This document shows, piece after piece, positions 29,005 through 42,700 of a DNA stretch of 64,000 nucleotides. The notes under the pieces were generated by a model, which saw nothing but the letters and a program-made list of their open reading frames with translations, had not been told where the DNA came from and searched no databases. The number at the start of each line of letters is the position of its first letter. Positions within the stretch are counted from its first letter, which is position 1. The position numbers and the translations under genes are program-made. Source of the DNA: Acanthacorydalis orientalis (Eukaryota > Arthropoda > Insecta > Megaloptera > Corydalidae); the NCBI GenBank assembly GCA_034766995.1, contig CM068325.1:6279774-6343773 (forward strand), read 5' to 3'.

Positions 29005-29412
29005 CTATCTATAAGCGTTTTCTAGATATTCACGTTTCTTCACATTCCATATTTATCGTTCTGTCAAATCGATATCTTTTCAAATAACTGCTAATTGCGG
29101 TCTTGATTACCGGTCCAAATCAGTGAAAAAAAACATACAACGTACAGAATTTCATCCTCTTTCGAATGGTCCGAGACACAATCCTCCACCTCTAACCGTT
29201 TTCTAGATATTCAAGTTTCTTTACAGTCCATTTTCATCATTCTGTCAAATCGACATTTTTTCAAATAATTCCTAATTACGGCCTTCATTACCGGTCCGAA
29301 TCAGTGAAAAAAACGTACAACGTACATAATTTCATCCCCTTTCGAACGGCGCGAGTCGCAATCGTCCACCCCGGACCGTTCTCGAGATATCCGCGTTTCT
29401 TTCAAGTCCGTT
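29005..29412. repeat. About 180-bp tandem repeat, 2.2 copies
   Basis: The motif CGTTTTCTAGATATTCA(C/A)GT recurs at 29016 and 29197, and in altered form at 29377, with parallel similarity between the copies (period 180-181 bp). Family unknown. Confidence 0.8.
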
Positions 29413-29761
29413 CGGTCGAAAACAGTCGCGGCGCACGGCCGACTCGACGCCGCGCGGTCCGCTGACGGCCGCGCCAGTCGAGCGACGCAGTGGGCCGGCG
29501 TCGATCGTCAGCTTTCGATTTCGGACATAACCTAGTCCGTCAGTCCGTCATAGTTTCGGCGCTCGGCGTGCGGCCGATCCGAGCAACAATTATTGTAGAA
29601 CATATATCGAAAAGGTCACGTCCGAATCGGCGCGTAATTCGATTCCGAATCCGGTGAAACTAGTCCGCCGAAACGTCAGATGTTTTTTTTATTATAAATC
29701 ATCTCTAGAGATGGTCCTTCACTGACATACATTCACACATGTTACAAATTCATACATAATT

Positions 29762-29762
<1 letters not shown>

Positions 29763-29851
<89 letters not shown>

Positions 29852-29866
29852 GTGTGTGTGTATATA
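29763..29866. repeat. (TA)n microsatellite
   Basis: About 100 bp of TA with a short TG block at the right end. Confidence 0.9.
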
Positions 29867-30092
29867 ATTATGTATGTACGTTAGATGTACAAGTGTGGTA
29901 TAATGTAATTGATTGCGGCAACACGAAATCCGCCAACGGACATTCTTAAATTATAAATAGAAGTTACACGCTCTGGTTTTGAACCGGAGTTCACCTGTCC
30001 ATCATCATATTCGAAGTGATGTGCGCACGGCCGTACCGCGCGCGGCCGCGCCAGAGGGGGCGGGACTGTCGAATAATGTAGCTGATTGATTA

Positions 30093-31775
30093 GTCGAGCG
30101 GTAGGAAATAAATTGCGGAAACGTGTACGCGTTCGGATGCGTCGGACCGCAATTTATTTCCTACCGGACAGTGATCGATAAGTCGGGCGGTAGGAAAATA
30201 ATTGCGGAAAAGTATATGGGTTTGAATGCTATGGACCGCAATTTAATTCCTACCGGCCTGTGATCGATAAATCGGGCGGTAGGAAAATAATTGCGGAAAT
30301 GTATATGTGGTCGAATGGGACGGACCGCAATTTATTTCCTACCGGCCTGTGATTGATAATCGGTCGGTAGAAAAATCATTGCGGAAAAGTATACAGATTT
30401 GAAAGTGACGGACCGCAATTTATTTCTTACCGGCCTGTGATTGATAAATCGAGCGGTAGAAAAATAATTGCGGAAATGTATATGTGGTCGAATGCTATGG
30501 ACCGCAATTTATTTCCTACGGGCTTGTGATTGATAAATCGGGCGGTAGGAAAATAATTACGGAAATGTATATGTGGTTGAATGGGACGAACCGCAATTTA
30601 TTTCATACCGGCCAATTTATCAATCACGGACCGGTAGGAAATAAATTGCGGTAACGTATACGAGTTTGAATGCTATGAACCGCAATTCAATTTCTACCGG
30701 GCCGCGATTGATAAATAGGCCGGTAGAAAATAATTGCGGAAATGTATAGGTGTTTGGATGTGACGAACCGTAATTTATTTCCTACCGACCTGTAATTAAT
30801 AATCGGTCGGTAGAAAAATAATTGCGGAAAAGTATACAGATTTGAAAGTGACTGACCACAATTTATTTCCTACCGGTCTGTGATTGATAAATCGAGCGGT
30901 AGGAAAATAATTGCGGAAATGTATATGTGTCGAATGCTATGGACCGCAATTTATTTCCTACGGGTTTGTGATTGATAAATCGGGCGGTAGAAAAATAATT
31001 GCGGAAATGTATATGTGTACGAATGGGACGAATCGCAATTTATTTCCTACGGGCCTGTGATTGATAAGTCGGGCGGTAGGAAAATAATTGCGGAAATGTA
31101 TATGTGTTTGGATGTGAAGAACCGCAATTTATTTCATACCCGGCCTCTATCAATAACTCGACGGTAGGAAAATAATTGCGGAAAAGTACACAGATTTGAA
31201 AGTGACGGACCGCAATTTATTTCCTACTGGTCTGTGATTGATAAATAGGCCGTAGGAAAATAATTGCGGAAATGTATATGTGTTTGAATGTGAAGAACCG
31301 CAATTTATTTCATACCCGGCCTCTAATAATAAATTGGTCGGCAGGAAAATAATTGCGGTAACGTATACGAGTTTGAATGCTATGAACCGCAATTTAATTT
31401 CTACCGGGTCGCGATTGATGTCGGTCGGTACGAAAATAATTGCGGAAAGGTACATGTGTTTGGATGAGACGATCCGCAATTTATTTCCAACCGACCTGTA
31501 ATCAATAAATCGATCGGTGGGAAAATAATTGCGGAAATGTTATGTGTTTGATAGGACGGACCGCAATTTATTTCATACCGGGCCTCTATCAATAAATCGA
31601 TCGGTAGGAAAATAATTGCGGTAATGTATACGTGTTTAAATGTCATAGACCGCAATTGTTTTCTTACCGCACTCGTGATTGATATTTCGCGCAGTATTAA
31701 AATAATTGCGGAAATTCATATTAATCTGAAGGATGTCCAAATTCATATGCATTTTCGCAATTATATTCCGACCAG

Positions 31776-31776
<1 letters not shown>
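30093..31776. mobile_element. Palindromic MITE array F (about 19 units), distinct subfamily
   Basis: The largest array. Left arms read CGGTAGGAAAATAATTGCGG then AAATGTATATGTGTTTGAATG; right arms read CCGCAATTTATTTCCTACCG, differing from other arrays by ATTTATTT instead of ATTATTTT. The spacer CTGTGATTGATAAATCG is shared by most units and seen nowhere else in the window. Spacing is about 88-93 bp. One unit near 30600 is inverted. Confidence 0.9.
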
Positions 31777-31809
<33 letters not shown>

Positions 31810-31814
<5 letters not shown>

Positions 31815-32326
31815 AAACAATAACATACACCTGAAGAAACCACGAGATACGGCCTTGTCCGCGCGATTCATCTTACGGTGGGGGCGTCCGATCGCACGTT
31901 CATCCTCCGAACGCGACGTCGGTCGGTCTATCTCTGTCGCGCGCGTGCCGTCCGCGCACCCGATCAACAATAAACGAACAATGCGATCGTCGAAAGTGAG
32001 AGTGCGTCGGCGTTCGCTGCGAGAGTGCGACAGAGCGAGCGCGATCGAGCGAGCGGCGGCGGCGGCGCCGAACGAGGAATGCACGTTGCAGTGATGATCG
32101 CAAAGAGCGAATCCGATCCGGCCGAGCGTGGCCTAGTTGTGCGGGCGGGTCTATCGGTCAAACGGCGCGATTGCAAATATTAGTACATCTCTAATTGCCC
32201 TGTTGCGTCACGGAGGGCCGCCATTGCGGCAGAGAGGCGGCAGCGGAGAATGGACCAGAAACGCGAGCACGAGATCGGAATTTAGAAAATATGTTTGTGT
32301 TCTCTCTCTCTCTACGTACATATACA

Positions 32327-32330
<4 letters not shown>
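31810..32330. other. CpG-rich intergenic island, function unclear
   Basis: GC-rich stretch at about 31850-32280, framed by array F and array G. It resembles a promoter or a 5' non-coding exon in composition, but no TATA box, coding frame or splice pattern supports a gene. Confidence 0.3.
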
Positions 32331-32355
<25 letters not shown>

Positions 32356-32361
<6 letters not shown>

Positions 32362-32612
32362 TTAATTAGGTAGGAAAATAATTGCGGTCTATGGCCTTCA
32401 GTTTCATATAAAAGACCGCAACTATTTTCATACCGTCCTAATATATAAAAATTAATATGGTAGGAAAATAAATGCGGTTTTTTTATATGGAATTGAAGGC
32501 AATATACCGCAATTATTTTCCTACCGTCCTAATATATTACATACATTACGTTGGTAGGAAAATAATTACTGTCTATGACCTTCAATTTCATATAAAAATC
32601 CGCAATTATTTT
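32356..32612. mobile_element. Palindromic MITE array G (3 units)
   Basis: Three units at about 90-bp spacing with loops such as GGCCTTCAGTTTCATATAAA. The right edge runs into (TG)n and (TA)n repeats, beyond which lies the LINE fragment. Confidence 0.8.
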
Positions 32613-32683
32613 CTTATCAACTTAATGTGTGTGTGTGTGTGTATATGTATATATATATATATATATATATTTATTTAATGTAT

Positions 32684-33796
<1,113 letters not shown>

Positions 33797-33797
<1 letters not shown>

Positions 33798-33866
33798 GTT
33801 GGTAGAAATATTATAGTTTATGACCTTTAAATTCATATGCCCAAGCGCAATTATTTTCCTACCAAA

Positions 33867-33932
<66 letters not shown>

Positions 33933-34832
33933 TATAGATAGATATATATAGATTCATATAAACTTCCGCAATTATTATCCTACCGACCTAATATATACAT
34001 TAACTAGGTTGGTAGAAAATAATTGCGGGATATTACATTCAAATTCATATAAACTACCGCAATTATTATCCTACCGACCTAATATATACATTAACTAGGT
34101 TGGTAGGAAATAATTGCGGGATATTACATTCAAATTCACATAAACTACCGCAATTATTATCCTACCGACCTAATATATACATTAACTAGGTTGGTAGAAA
34201 ATAATTGCGGGATTTTACATTCAAATTCATATAAACTACCGCAATTATTATCCTACCGACCTAATATATACATTAACTAGGTTGGTAGGAAATAATTGCG
34301 GGATATTACATTCAAATTCACATAAACTACCGCAATTATTATCCTACCGACCTAATATATACATTAACTAGGTTGGTAGAAAATAATTGCGGGATATTAC
34401 ATTCAAATTCATATAAACTTCCGCAATTATTATCCTACCGACCTAATATATACATTAACTAGGTTGGTAGAAAATAATTGCGGGATATTACATTCAAATT
34501 CACATAAACTTCCGCAATTATTATCCTACCAACCTAATATATACATTAACTAGGTTGGTAGAAAATAATTTCGGTTTTTTATATGAAACTGAAGGTCAAA
34601 AACCGCAACTATTTTTCTACCCACTTAATTTGTGTGTGTATGTATATATATATATTCATATTGGGTAGGTAGAAAAATAATTGCGGTAATGTATACGAAT
34701 TAGATTGCATAAACTGCAATTATATGTCTACCGTCCTAATATTTGTATATGTTAGGTCGGAAGAAAATAATTGCGGCTTGTTATATGAATTTGAAGGTCA
34801 AAAACCGCAACTATTTTTCTACCGACCTAATA
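33797..34832. mobile_element. Palindromic MITE array H (about 10 units), dimeric period
   Basis: Exact 91-bp spacing through the core (left arms at 34007, 34098, 34189 and so on). Units alternate between GGTAGAAAATAATTGCGGG with a CATATAAAC loop end and GGTAGGAAATAATTGCGGG with CACATAAAC, giving a 182-bp dimer repeated at least twice. The spacer CTAATATATACATTAACTAG is itself palindromic. The outer units are diverged. Confidence 0.9.
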
Positions 34833-34837
34833 TATAC

Positions 34838-34879
<42 letters not shown>

Positions 34880-35265
34880 GTATACAGATGGATGTTTGTG
34901 TGTGTGTGTTCGTTCTCGTGACGAAATGATAAACGGATACACCTGCAGAATTCTTCAACCGCCGGTCCGAGGAATTCGGCCCGGCATCGAGGAAGGAGTT
35001 GCACAAGCGGGCCGGCCGCTCGAGAGAAAGAACGGCCGGGCCTTGACTGGACGATCACGAGCGTTCGAAAGATCCGACCATAAATCACGCCGCGCGCGCG
35101 CATCGGAACAATGGAACGTCCGCACAACTAGATCACACGTTGCGTACATCTCGACGGTCGGCGGCGGATTATCCTTTCTGTTTCAGGACGGGCCGGCCGG
35201 CGACGCCCATCCGATTGCGGACCGGGGGGAGGGATCGAGGACACGCGGACGACGGAGCCGCGCCG

Positions 35266-35300
35266 TATAAATCGACCGGGCGGGCCGGTACGATCAGCAG
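35266..35300 (+). promoter_or_regulatory. TATA box and initiator of cuticle gene 2
   Basis: TATAAAT at 35266-35272 is followed 30 bp later by ATCAGCAG (A at 35296), a good arthropod initiator. This gives a 5' UTR of about 65 nt before the ATG at 35361. Confidence 0.7.
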
Positions 35301-35360
35301 TGTTGCACGGACGGTCCCCTGTTCGAATCCCGAGTGTGCGACGCTTCCGATCCGACGAAC

Positions 35361-37924
35361 ATGAAATCAGTAAGTGGGCGGTGCGCGCTTCCGGCGGACG
35401 GATACGTCTCTCTCTCTCTCTCCGTCGGATTTTCAAATCAGTGACGTGTTCGACGGAAACGGATCCAGACAGCCGCTTCATCTTTTGTTCTCTCGTGTGG
35501 TTTCCAGTTAACGCTCATCGTGTCCCTGGTGTCGGTCTGCGCGGCGGCGCGTCTCGAGAACGCGTACCTGCCGCCGCACGGCGCCGCCGGCGCCGGCGGG
35601 TCCGCGCACTTCCTGGCGCCGCCGGGAGGGTACGGCGGCGCGTTCGGTGGAGGAGCGGGCGCCGGACGCGGCTTCTACCAGGGTGGCTACAGGCCGTCGG
35701 GGCCGTTCGTTCCGATCGTCAGCTACGAGAATGAGAACTTCGGCGACGGCACGTACAGATACTCGTAAGTGAACGACAAGGAAACGGTGTGTCGCATGTT
35801 TTCTCCTTTTCTCGTTCTATCGTCGTTCAGATTTTTCTGCACGTTTTACTGGCGACACCGAAACACAATCGGGAATGATCGATGATCGATCACTCGTGCA
35901 TTTCCTGGGGAATTCGTTTGTGCGAATGAACGTTTCTGCGCACTTTTAACAGAGACGCCGCGAGCCTTCAACGGAAAAATAAGAGAAACAGTCCCTGTTC
36001 AATCGTGACGTCGATCATTCAAAGAATCAAGTCGGCGATCGATCACGATTGTTAATTAGCGAACGTGCATGTTTGGTTGCATACAGTAAGGTTCAATTGT
36101 TAATTAATAAACATGTGCGCGGCACCGGCGGCGCGTTATTGCCCCGTGAACTCAGGACTCATGGACTCGGGCGCACTAGCGTGGGCGCACGAATTGGTGG
36201 GCCACGTGTACGGTGCCGCACTACAACAGTGAGTAAAATAATTGCGGTTTTTTATATGAATCTGAAGGTCAAAAACCGCAACTATTTTTCTACCCACTTA
36301 ATTTGTGTGTGTGTGTATATATATATATATAATGTGTTTATTAATCTTTTATTATATAACTTATATTGTTGATGAAATAATAACTAAACTGTGTTTCACT
36401 GTGAAACAAGATTTTTATTATTTACATATTTACACATAGAAATTATAGTTTACCGATAATAAATGCTCACGTGTAAAACAAGAAACGACATTAAAAGCTA
36501 TTATTTCGCAATGATTCATTTTAAACAATTACGATTCGGTCAAAAGATCGTTATTGATTAATTATCATGCTCCGCGCGGCTTTTCTATCTCTCTCCATCT
36601 CTCGTCGGCTGTCGCGGTCAGTCGTCTTGTTCTACACAGGCACGCGCGGTATTCGTATAGCATGAAAATAGATTTTAAAAGGGATACGATAAATCGTATT
36701 ACTTTTATATACATACATATATATATTCATATCGGGTAGGTAGGAAAATAATTGCGGTAATGTATATGAATTTGATTGCATAAACTGCAATTATATGTCT
36801 ACCGTCCTAATATTTATATATATATTAGGTCGGTAGTAAAATAATTGCGGGTTTTTATATGAATTTGAAGGACAAAAACCGTAACTATTTTACTACCGAC
36901 CTAATATATACACATATATATATGTATATATGTATACAGATGGATGTTTGTGTGTGTGTGCGTTTGAGTTTACAGAGGATCGGTTCGGGGACCGGACGCA
37001 ATTGCCGTTTCCGCCCGTAGGATAACGCGCCGCTGTGCGACGGACGTCGACTGCATTCCGAGGAAAACTGGTATTCTAGTCACGGATGTACCGGCGGGGC
37101 ACTGCCCCCTCGGGTTGTTCCGTCTGCCTTCCCCCCACCCTAACAGAACCCGCAATTTCGGGAGGTTCGAAAACCGTGGAGGATCGTCGGAAGAATCTTC
37201 GTAGCGGGTTCGAAAACGTAACTCGACGGCAACACCCCCGGCAATTTCGACATAAACAGACGTTTCCCGCTCGAAGATCGTGTCCCCTCCCTCTAATACG
37301 ACTGTCCGGCTACGGGCCTGCTCGTCATCGATCGATCCGTGACAATTCAACGACATAACGACCTAAATATAGACGAATACGTCCGAGGACGGCCGTGCGT
37401 CGCGTAAGCGGCGATAAACTTTCGGTTACCCTTTCTCGTTCCTCGCTACCCGCCTTCCGGCGCGCGAGCCGAAATAATAATCAATTTACTGTACGTTTCC
37501 GACACGATTCACTGAATCATAACGACGAACGTGCGATCGAGCCGGTCATCCGCACGTTCGACCGTCGTACATTTTCGATCGAAAAAAAACGCGACTGACC
37601 TTTCGCAGCTACACGACCGGCAACGGCATCGCGGCGCACGAGCGAGGGACCGGCGGCGTCGGAGCGCAGGGCGCTTTCTCGTACACCGGCGACGACGGAC
37701 ACCGGTACTCGATCACGTACACGGCCGACGAGAACGGATTCCGTCCGCAAGGCGCTCACCTGCCGACGCCGCCACCGATCCCTCCGGAGATACTGAAGTC
37801 GCTGCAGCAGAACGCCGCCGACGAGGCGCGCGGCGTGTACAACGAAGGCAGCTACCGCGGCGAAGGAGCCTACGCGTCGTCGGGCGGCTACTACGCCGGG
37901 AGCCACGCCGGCTACAGCTACTAG
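35361..37924 (+). CDS. RR-1 cuticle protein
   Basis: A secreted chitin-binding cuticle protein. Exons 35361-35369 (MKS), 35508-35764 and 37609-37924 splice in phase to 193 residues. The signal peptide [14 protein letters not shown] precedes [21 protein letters not shown] short Gly-rich segment and [18 protein letters not shown] follow. The RR-1 domain starts at exon 3: [32 protein letters not shown] then [18 protein letters not shown]. It ends in a short Tyr/Gly tail. The intron positions, leader and domain match cuticle gene 1, but the Gly/Ala-rich expansions are nearly absent, so it is half the length. Intron 2 (35765-37608) contains MITE units at about 36232-36296 and 36731-36905. The two genes point away from each other, suggesting an old inverted duplication. 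Confidence 0.96.
36232..36905. mobile_element. Palindromic MITE units in cuticle gene 2 intron 2
   Basis: A unit lacking most of its left arm (36232-36296) and a pair at 36731-36905, with about 430 bp of unrelated AT-rich DNA between. The first is nearly the same as the unit near 34565-34625, including the downstream TTAATTTGTGTGTGT, so this piece was copied together with its flank. Confidence 0.75.
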
Positions 37925-38150
37925 GCGATCGTGTCGGACGCCCGCACGTACTTCACGACAGAACGGACGGTCCGGTTCGATGCTCGCCGGTCGACGACAG
38001 TCCGACGCTCGTACGTGGGGTCTGAAAATGTATTCGTATCGATTAATATATACGCATATCGTTTATCATTGTAACATTTTGTAGCCGCACGGGCGGACAT
38101 TTAAGCTCGATTATATATTTTTGTATTTATATGGTATGAATTTTTATCTG

Positions 38151-38156
38151 AATAAA
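38151..38156 (+). terminator. Poly(A) signal of cuticle gene 2
   Basis: AATAAA 227 bp past the stop codon. Confidence 0.65.
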
Positions 38157-39542
38157 GAAACAAATCGACATTTTGGATAAAAAAAAATGCGTTTTCTTGT
38201 CAAGTCCACCTGCGACTAGTAAGACCGATTACCTGAATAACTCTGAACGGCCGGTCGAGAAGTTCACTCGACACTAAGCACATCGGAACCGCGAACGGTC
38301 GAACCGCACGGGCACAGGTCGCACACACATCGAGATCCTTGTGAAGAGACGAACGACACTTGCAGAACTGTCAGGACGAGCGTCGCTGTTTTGTTTATCG
38401 TACGCGTCACGTGCGTCCGCGTGACGTCACATCGATAAACAAAACGACGACGCCTGCGCGGGATTTTCGAATAGCGTTACCGATCGTCGTTTTATAAACT
38501 TTGACATACATATGAACTGCCTGATCGATCTACCAGACGACAGATCTTTCTCTCGACGTGACCGTTTCGGCGATTTATCATTAAACGTTTCAAACGCATC
38601 CGTTCGTTTTGCGCGACGACTCGCCTGTACATCGATCGAAATAGCATTATCGGTGCGCGCCGAAAGGGTTAAATACAGTTAGTTGTCAAAACAAAATCAT
38701 CATACAAGATTGTAGGTACTTTGCCGAGGAATATGGTAACGAGAGTCCTACCTTCTCACATGAATAATAGACTCGGTTCATTGTTACAAACATTTATTTA
38801 ACACAACCAGAGACTAGAGGCGAGATGCGCTCCGGTCGACCATCTCTACATTTCTGACTTGCACGTAGGTAAGCTGTGCGAGTGGGAGTTACCCCCACTC
38901 TTGGATTGGAGAGAGACGGAGATAGGCTATACCTACAAGGACCGTTCGACGCGAGCCATCTGTGAAAGGGGTGCACGACTTGTCGCAGAGCCGTGACGGA
39001 ATCATGAAGACGCGCTGATTTATGAATGACTTTTTATTCGTTTTCGCTGCCGACGAATTAATATACCGTCCTTTCTTTTCTCCTCGTCTACGTTTCGACG
39101 TAACCGCACGAGCGATGTCGGACACTCGTAAGGTCGGAGGTCGATGACCTCCGTACTTTTAAACGAATTTAAAGACGCGAAAACTCGAAACAGACTCTTC
39201 CCCCGGGCTCCCTCGCGCCCGCTCGTCTATCCAAGACGCCCCCGCGCACGCACGCCGGTCGAGACCTGAAACGTCGATCCGACACGAGGGAATTCCGTTC
39301 CGTGCCGAAACACGAAACGCGGGTCGAACGAACGAGGAAAACGCCAGATCAAATATATATATATTTAGTTCGATTTATTTAACGATACACATATTCTATC
39401 TGCCGGTTAGAGCAGACCGGTCTCGCGTCGACGACCGCGCCGGACGGCACGGTCCGTCCGGCGCGGAAGCCACGTCCGTTACACTAAGAAGATAAACCAT
39501 TATTATGATACAAATACAAATTCACATTTTTTTTTTGCTTTT
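38157..39542. other. Intergenic between cuticle gene 2 and WAC
   Basis: No gene recognised. It contains an inverted repeat at 38381-38452 and a segment at about 38700-39120 that looks unlike its surroundings and might be a degraded mobile element. No MITE units are present. Confidence 0.4.
38381..38452. repeat. Nested inverted repeat
   Basis: Arms at 38381-38400 and 38433-38452 pair at 18 of 20 positions (core TGTTTTGTTTATCG). Inside them GCGTCACG and CGTGACG form a second, shorter stem. It could fold as a hairpin or be a small element with terminal inverted repeats. Confidence 0.65.
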
Positions 39543-39548
39543 TTTATT
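39543..39548 (-). terminator. Poly(A) signal of WAC
   Basis: AATAAA on the minus strand, about 200 bp past the WAC stop codon. Confidence 0.6.
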
Positions 39549-39746
39549 TAAAGAGAGTGTCCTGTCCTTTCCTCGATCCGTACGTAGCGGAATTCAGCTA
39601 CGGTGCGTTCCCGTACCGAGACGGGCGCAGGCGCGCCTCGCGCGCGCGCGCCCGCGGACCGGACCGACGCTTTCGGAGAACGTGCGACCGGCGCCCGAGG
39701 ACGAACGGTCGGCCCGGACGTCCGACGCCGCGCGGTCGCGCCGCGA

Positions 39747-42700
39747 CTAAGAGTCGTCCGACATGAACGAGTTCTGCGACTTCAGCTCTTCGAGCATCTT
39801 TATCTGCTGGCGGAGGAAGAGTATCCTGCGAAAACGAGACGGTCAGACGCGTCGACGTCGCGACCGGAACGCACCGACTCACCTCTGTTCCTGCAGCGTC
39901 GCCTGTATCTCCGTCAGACGGACGAGCGACCGCGCTATCTTGAGATCCGCGGATACCTTCGTGCACTGCAGACTTCCGAGTACGTGCGCCTCCTCGATCA
40001 GCTTCTGCGCCTGGAACACGGACCGACGGTCACGGACCGCGGACGTCGCGGGACCGGACGTCCCGGCACCGTCCGCGGCGACGATCGAAACGCCCGCGAT
40101 CGCCGATCGTCTCGAGACCGCGACCGCTCCGGGACGTCGGTCCGAATCTCTCGAGCCGACGGTCCCGGACTTGAAACGCGGCCGTCCGTCCGGCGTCGAC
40201 GGCCGGCCCGGCACGATCGGCAGTCGGACACGCGCGGAACGACCGTTCGAAACGGACCGTCTCGACGAAAACGTCGACGTAACGGACGAACGTCACGCCG
40301 TCGATAGATCGGTACGGCGACGACGAAGTACGTTTCGGAAATCACGAACCGAAACGTCTCGGTACGCGATCGGTTCGGACTCTACGTGAACGAACGAACG
40401 ACGAGATCGAAGACGAAGGACTTCACGATCGCCGAGGTGCGGTCGACGACGTGGAAACGAGTCGGTACGACGAACCGAAGCGTAGTGGTCCGTCTCTCTC
40501 GCTCGCTCACGATCGCACGAATCGCCGATAGCGGCGTCGGCGGTTTTTTTTAATGAAAACAAACGATGTTTCATCGACACGTAAGAGCGGGAAACGTGTA
40601 CACAGGTGCGGCACGAATACACAGCGCACGTCCGCAGACGTATCGTTTGTTTTTTCAAGTTTGTATTTTTCATACAGAGCCGTATTTTACAAGTAGGACG
40701 TCGCCTCTATCCGATCTGATAAACGTTCCGCGTCGTATTCGTCGAGCCGTACGTCTCACGAATAAAAAAGTAGATCGTACGTAAAACGAAGCGAGGAAGA
40801 TCTTTCACGTCCTCGACGTTTAAATTTTAAATCGTGCCGCCTCGAAGACGCGCCCGAACGAAACCGTCGCTCGTCTCGCGTCGCCGGACCGTACGCGAAC
40901 GTAAACGGAATCACGCTCGCCGCGCACTTTCGATTCGAAGCGTTCCGTCTCTCTCTTCTTCCGATCTCTACGGGTCTACTCGGACCGCTTACCTGTTTCT
41001 CGAGCATCTCCGCCGGCCAGCCCCTGACGTGATTCACCAGATCGTCACGGTAGTGATTCGCGAGCGACGGCGTCAGGCTCGGTCCTTGCGGTCGGAGCGC
41101 GCCCAACGAACTCAGACTGCTCGGCGGGCTGTTCACTGCGAAAAGAAACGTCGTCAGCCGGAGCCGTCGGATCGGAACCGGTCGCGCTTACGTTTCCGCG
41201 TGTCGCCGCAGTCCTGTCCTTCCGAGTGCGTCGGCGTCGGCGGCCCGTCCGCGACGCAGACGTGCCCGGTCTCTATCTTGAGCGGCTGCCCGACGCTCGA
41301 CCCGGCGACCGACTGCGCGCCGTCCTTGTGGTTCGGAGTCTGCGCCGTCGGTCTCGGAGCGCCCGGGATAGGTATGCTCGGCCCGGACGGAATCGTCGTC
41401 GTCGTCGCGACGCCCGGAGGGCCGGGCGCGTGCCCGGGCGGCGGCACGGCCGGCGGCGTCCCGGACGGTCTCGGCACCGGGTCGGCCGGCGCGTCTCGAG
41501 ATCCCTCCGACGTCGGCGTGCCGTCGCCGGGCGATATGTCCATGTCCTGCGCGTCGGAGACGTCCGGCCTCCGGCGGACCGACTCGACGGACGTCGTCGC
41601 GTCCGTCGAAGGCGTCCTGTCGGACTCGACGACGTCGTTCCGACCGTTACCGGATCCCGGCCACTGGCGGACCGACGACACGGTCCCTTTCGGACCGGAG
41701 CCGCCGCCGCCGGCCCTCGCGTTGGAATGTTTTTCGTGCGCTGCGGATCGGAGAAACGCTTTAGTACGCGTGCCGCTCGCGGACGCGTCGCCGATCGGCG
41801 ACCGACCGGTCCTGCTCGACGATCCGTACGACGGTCTCGGGTCCGGATCGCGGTCTCTGTCGCGGTGTTCCTTCTGCCGCTCGCGGGCCGACCGCTCGCG
41901 TTCGCGCTCTCGCTCCGTCCACTCGCGCGGCTTCTCCCACTGCGACACCTCCGTCTTACAGTTGTAATAGTATTTTTTACCGGACGAGCTGACGTGCTCC
42001 GACCAATCGCCGACGCGGCTGACCCGCTGCTCGCGCTCCTCCCGCTGCGAAACGAGACCGACGTCAGGTCCGCGCGCGCGAACGCCGTCCGAACACTCAC
42101 CTTCTCCTGACAGTTGTGCGAGAGCTTCCGGTCGCGCGAGTTCTGCGCCGACGCGAGCTTTATCGGATGCAGCACGGACTTGTCGTGGTCGGAACTCCTG
42201 TCGTGGTTCGTTCTGTGCTCCGAGTCCCTCGACCTCTTCTCCTTCGGCGACCTGACGCAATCTGCAACCGAGAGCGGAACGTCCGTCGATCGTCCGGCGC
42301 GCGGGCGCCCGGCCGACCTACCTGAATACTTGTCCCTAGATGATTTGTAGTCTCTGTTCTCTCTCTCCTTTTCACGTATTTTCTGCAGGTACGAACCCTT
42401 GTTCGTGTACGAACGGTCGCGGTCGCGCCCATCGCGCGGAGACTCCGAATCGCCGCTGTCGCTCCGGTACGCGTTGCCGTTCGGAGAGTCCGAACCGCCG
42501 CCTCCGCGCGAATACCTCTCGCCGCCCGCAGACTTCGAACCGTACTTGGAATTCTGAATAAAGCGAAACGGCTCGTCGGTAAGTCCGCGAATCTTCGTTC
42601 GAAGACGCTCGGACCGAACGCGACTCATACGAAAACGATTTTTTTATTTTTGTTTAAAAAAAAAAAAAAGCCGGTACCGAAACGGCGTCTGCGGCACGGA

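Noticed and set aside
28763..29087. Tyr-Ile-rich small proteins across the window
   Set aside because: They are translations of (TA)n microsatellites.
35315..35345. tRNA-like TTCGAATCC next to cuticle gene 2
   Set aside because: It lies in the 5' UTR after a good TATA/initiator pair and has no cloverleaf context.
38700..39120. LTR or degraded transposon
   Set aside because: Composition differs from the surroundings, but no terminal repeats, primer-binding site or coding remnant could be shown.
41745..41775. Extra intron within WAC exon 5
   Set aside because: An acceptor-like CCGCAG is present, but the only nearby donor would give an intron of about 30 bp, and the frame is open through it.
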